64,000 bases of DNA, from NCBI GenBank assembly GCA_963780165.1, contig CAWABB010000007.1, positions 1 through 64,000 of the forward strand, in the 5' to 3' direction. This document shows, in pieces, positions 61,573 to 64,000 of this stretch. The stretch is from CAWABB01 sp963780165 (GTDB lineage: Bacteria > Bacteroidota > Ignavibacteria > UBA10030 > UBA6906). The translations under genes were made by a program, and so were the position numbers. The notes below the pieces were generated by a model. The model was given only the letters and a program-made list of their open reading frames with translations. It was not told the DNA's origin and did not search any database. Each line of letters opens with the position of its first letter. Position 1 is the first letter of the stretch.

Positions 61573-63822
61573 ATGCTCGACCCAATCACCGTCGAACAGA
61601 GTTACCAGAATCTCGCCCACGCCCTTCGGCTGCTGTCCAGCCCGAGAGCCCGTATCCTCCAGATTGTCGATTTCCTCGAACCGCTGGTGCAATCCAGTAA
61701 CGAGAGCTTTTTGGGGGCCTATCGCCTCGAGCTGTGTCCAAGGCTCTGTGAGCTGCTCATTCACACCGATCTGTCCTGCACCCCCTCCTCGTTCCTTCAG
61801 AGGTCGAGCGCACTGCTTGACGCGATTCAACTTGCGTATCCGGAACTGAAAGACGACCACACCCTGGGGGCTGCCAGGCAGCACCTGGTTGATACCCGAC
61901 AGACGATCGGAGAATGGACACAAGCCAGAGGAGTGGCGGACCTTCTGCCCCGCGGCGAAGGGAGGCGCGATCCTGACCTTGCTTCAGATGCTGCCTGGGT
62001 GCCTCTTGTTGAGCACGAGCCAATTGTTTCTTCGCGGCCGGCTGGGTTTGCCTTGCTCAGACAACTCCACGTTGAGGTATTACTGGGAGGCCGCTCGCCA
62101 GCAAAGGACAAGATCTACGTTAATAGGCGGGCTGATTTTGAGGGAGTGGAGCATGAAACTATTCAGGAAGCTGTCGTTGGCGCGAAGTTGCTGTTTGAGC
62201 AATTTACCGGGGGAAAGTTGAGGAAGTCTCTCCGGGTATACTGCGAGCTGGACGATCCACACCTCGTTGAGGGCGACTCTCTGGGGCCTTCACTCGCGAT
62301 GCTGGTGTTCTTCGAACTTCTGAAGCTTCACCACATTCGCGAGCTGTTTGCGATGTCGTCACGCGCAGCCATTACGGGCCGAATAGGAGCGGACGGTCTG
62401 GTACTGCCGGTCGATGAAGCAGGCCTTGAGAGAAAGCTCGAAGCGTGCATGTACTCCTGGCTGCGCGTACTCGCCGTCCCGCGTGAACAGGAGAGACAAT
62501 GCAAAGAAATTGTCGAACGACTGGCGTCGGAGCCTGACGCACCCCCTGCCCTTGAGGTTGCGGGAATTTCCCGGCTCCAGGAAGTGCTTCTGGATCGGCG
62601 GCTTACGGTGGGATGGCATGTGCCGATTTCAGTGTACGTGGCTCGACGCGTCTGGGAATGGCGGAGGCCACTTGCAGGAGCGATCATTGTTGGTTTGGCA
62701 GTGACTCTGGGCTGGCGGCTACTCGCACCTCTGGATCGCACACCTGCGGACGCTGTCTTTGTCGCGAATGAGCTGGTGGTCAATAACCGGTTCGGAGAGG
62801 CAATCGAGCATATTCTTGTTGCGGCGTCTGTCACTCGCTATGCTGAACTTCACTTTCAATTAAGTGGTGGGAGACTGGTATCGCTCTGTGACGTGGACGG
62901 CGACGGCAGAACCGAGGTGGTCTGGGCGGACGCGACCCCCGAGACGCCGAGCTTCCCGTCTGTCATCCACTGCAAGACCATCGGCGAAGACACGCTTCGG
63001 TGGACATTCAATCTGCAACGCTCGCTGAAGTTTGTGCGAAACAAGGATGTTCACTCGCCTATGTTCGGAGCGGGAGCCTTGATTGCGGGTGACGTCGACC
63101 GTGATGGTCGAGCGGAGGTCCTGATTGTCGCAAATCATGAGCTGTTCTTCCCATCCTTGCTGATCAAGCTGGATGCGCGAGTCGGGCAAGAGATATCGCA
63201 CTATGTGCACGTCGGGCATTTGACCGGACTCCTCTGTGTTGATCTGGATCTCGACGGACAGGACGAGACCGTCGCCTATGGAACGAACAACGCCTTCCAA
63301 ATGGCCGTTGTTGCGGTCTTTGATCCGAGGAAGATAGAAGGACACTCACCGCTCACCGCCGAATATGCGTTGGAATCATATCAGCCCGGAACAGAGAAGA
63401 TGTATTTGGCGATTCCGCGGACTATTGTGGGGACGGCTCTCGCCGATAAGGTGCCCCACAACGGAATTCGTCGCATGGTAGCGGTGGGGCGCGATCATCT
63501 CACGCGTGTTGATGTGGTGGACGTCAGTTATCATTTAGGAGAATCGGATCAACTTTCCGCCCATGTGTACGCGTATTTCGGCAAGAATTTGGAATTCAGG
63601 GGATTCTCAACTGGTGACGACTACGATATCCTGGCCGAGCGGCTGTTCGCCGAAGGTCGCATAGCTCGCAAACCCGACAAAGCCTACTTCGAGGAGTTGG
63701 GGAAGTCCATCCGATATTGGGACGGGGAGGGGTGGCAGACGTCGCTTGTTTTGAACAAGCACTACCTCAGATGGCGTGATACCACAGCCGCACAGACCCG
63801 TCCAAACCCTCTGCAGCAGTAA
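61573..63822 (+). CDS. Membrane protein with Lon-protease-like domain and FG-GAP propeller
   Basis: 749 residues from ATG 61573, four bases after the anti-sigma-like stop. Residues 1-140: helical. Residues ~155-330: Lon/S16-like fold, with VEGDSLGPSLAMLV aligning with the Lon nucleophile motif (DGPSAG; Ser236) and AITGRIGADGLVLPVDEAGL aligning with MTGEITLRGxVLPIGG. The catalytic-Lys position (GLKEK in Lon) is Glu286 here, with a Lys at 288. A single membrane helix follows (RRPLAGAIIVGLAVTLGWRLL, ~365-385). The C-terminus has three DxDxDGxxE calcium-loop repeats (residues 440, 507, 557) of an FG-GAP/VCBS propeller, presumably extracytoplasmic. The combination is unfamiliar to me; proteolytic activity is uncertain because of the Lys substitution. 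Confidence 0.75.
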   Translation: MLDPITVEQSYQNLAHALRLLSSPRARILQIVDFLEPLVQSSNESFLGAYRLELCPRLCELLIHTDLSCTPSSFLQRSSALLDAIQLAYPELKDDHTLGAARQHLVDTRQTIGEWTQARGVADLLPRGEGRRDPDLASDAAWVPLVEHEPIVSSRPAGFALLRQLHVEVLLGGRSPAKDKIYVNRRADFEGVEHETIQEAVVGAKLLFEQFTGGKLRKSLRVYCELDDPHLVEGDSLGPSLAMLVFFELLKLHHIRELFAMSSRAAITGRIGADGLVLPVDEAGLERKLEACMYSWLRVLAVPREQERQCKEIVERLASEPDAPPALEVAGISRLQEVLLDRRLTVGWHVPISVYVARRVWEWRRPLAGAIIVGLAVTLGWRLLAPLDRTPADAVFVANELVVNNRFGEAIEHILVAASVTRYAELHFQLSGGRLVSLCDVDGDGRTEVVWADATPETPSFPSVIHCKTIGEDTLRWTFNLQRSLKFVRNKDVHSPMFGAGALIAGDVDRDGRAEVLIVANHELFFPSLLIKLDARVGQEISHYVHVGHLTGLLCVDLDLDGQDETVAYGTNNAFQMAVVAVFDPRKIEGHSPLTAEYALESYQPGTEKMYLAIPRTIVGTALADKVPHNGIRRMVAVGRDHLTRVDVVDVSYHLGESDQLSAHVYAYFGKNLEFRGFSTGDDYDILAERLFAEGRIARKPDKAYFEELGKSIRYWDGEGWQTSLVLNKHYLRWRDTTAAQTRPNPLQQ

Positions 63823-64000
63823 GTCAGCCTCCGCGGTTTTCTTCCGCGCCCATTTCTTTCCCGTTCTTGCAGGTGTTGCGTCCCGGAGTGTATCCATGAT
63901 CGAGTTCTTGTATCAAAAACATCCGGTGACTGCGCGCACCTGTTCCCTTTCGCGCACATGACGCGGATCACAAGCTAGACACGCTGAATCTGCCGGGGTT

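Overview
The window looks like a chromosomal segment from a free-living Gram-negative bacterium of the Fibrobacterota-Chlorobiota-Bacteroidota (FCB) side of the tree. The strongest evidence is three very large secreted proteins whose C-termini carry the Type IX secretion sorting tail (Y/H-PNPFNP, then VYFYRL-type and VLVR-type ends). GC looks moderately high by eye, and the closest phylum cannot be fixed without a search. Two tRNAs (Lys-TTT, Leu-GAG) are present. I see no transposase, integrase, phage gene or CRISPR array.

Layout. 1-6.3 kb: the end of a polysaccharide cluster on the plus strand (CapK-like AMP ligase, two membrane proteins, an initiating sugar-phosphate transferase, a CapD-like nucleotide-sugar dehydratase). 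6.5-9.3 kb (minus): a secreted beta-helix/FnIII protein with a sorting tail. 9.3-10.9 kb: two very small membrane proteins and tRNA-Lys. 11.1-15.1 kb: a one-module NRPS (C-A-PCP-TE). 15.3-20.0 kb (minus): a ~1560-residue secreted protein with two DUF2341-like/concanavalin-like halves, five Ig-like repeats and a GH43-like propeller. 21.0-24.6 kb: a small secreted protein, tRNA-Leu and two tandem CelD-like GNAT paralogues. 25.8-48.9 kb: a dense plus-strand exopolysaccharide/O-antigen operon (ten or more glycosyltransferases, Wzc-like kinase, Wzm/Wzt exporter, O-antigen ligase/polymerase, deacetylase, formyltransferase, methyltransferase), closed by a convergent WecE-like aminotransferase. 50.4-57.1 kb: a CelD-like gene fragment, a ~1950-residue secreted protein (minus) built from near-identical CBM/Ig repeats, FnIII repeats and BNR repeats, then a second CelD-like remnant. 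57.3-59.3 kb: a broken histidine kinase and a sigma-54 response regulator. 59.6-63.8 kb: an unusual three-gene operon (helical protein of unknown family, HxxxCxxC zinc-finger anti-sigma-like protein, and a membrane protein joining a Lon-protease-like domain to an FG-GAP propeller). The last 178 bases after it hold nothing I can support.

How the genes fit together. The polysaccharide genes can supply initiation (sugar transferase), precursor modification (CapD-like dehydratase, WecE-like transaminase, formyltransferase, deacetylase), chain assembly (GT2/GT4 enzymes, GT39-like enzyme), length control (Wzc) and export/ligation (Wzm/Wzt, ligase). The CelD-like proteins and NRPS may decorate or accompany the envelope, but this is inference.

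Sequence quality. Many long genes change reading frame by single-base indels while keeping full-length homology. Comparison of near-identical internal repeats shows indels present in one copy only. I therefore annotate these as single genes spanning the frames. They may be assembly/sequencing errors rather than real pseudogenes; by contrast 29.3-50.1 kb is almost free of such breaks.
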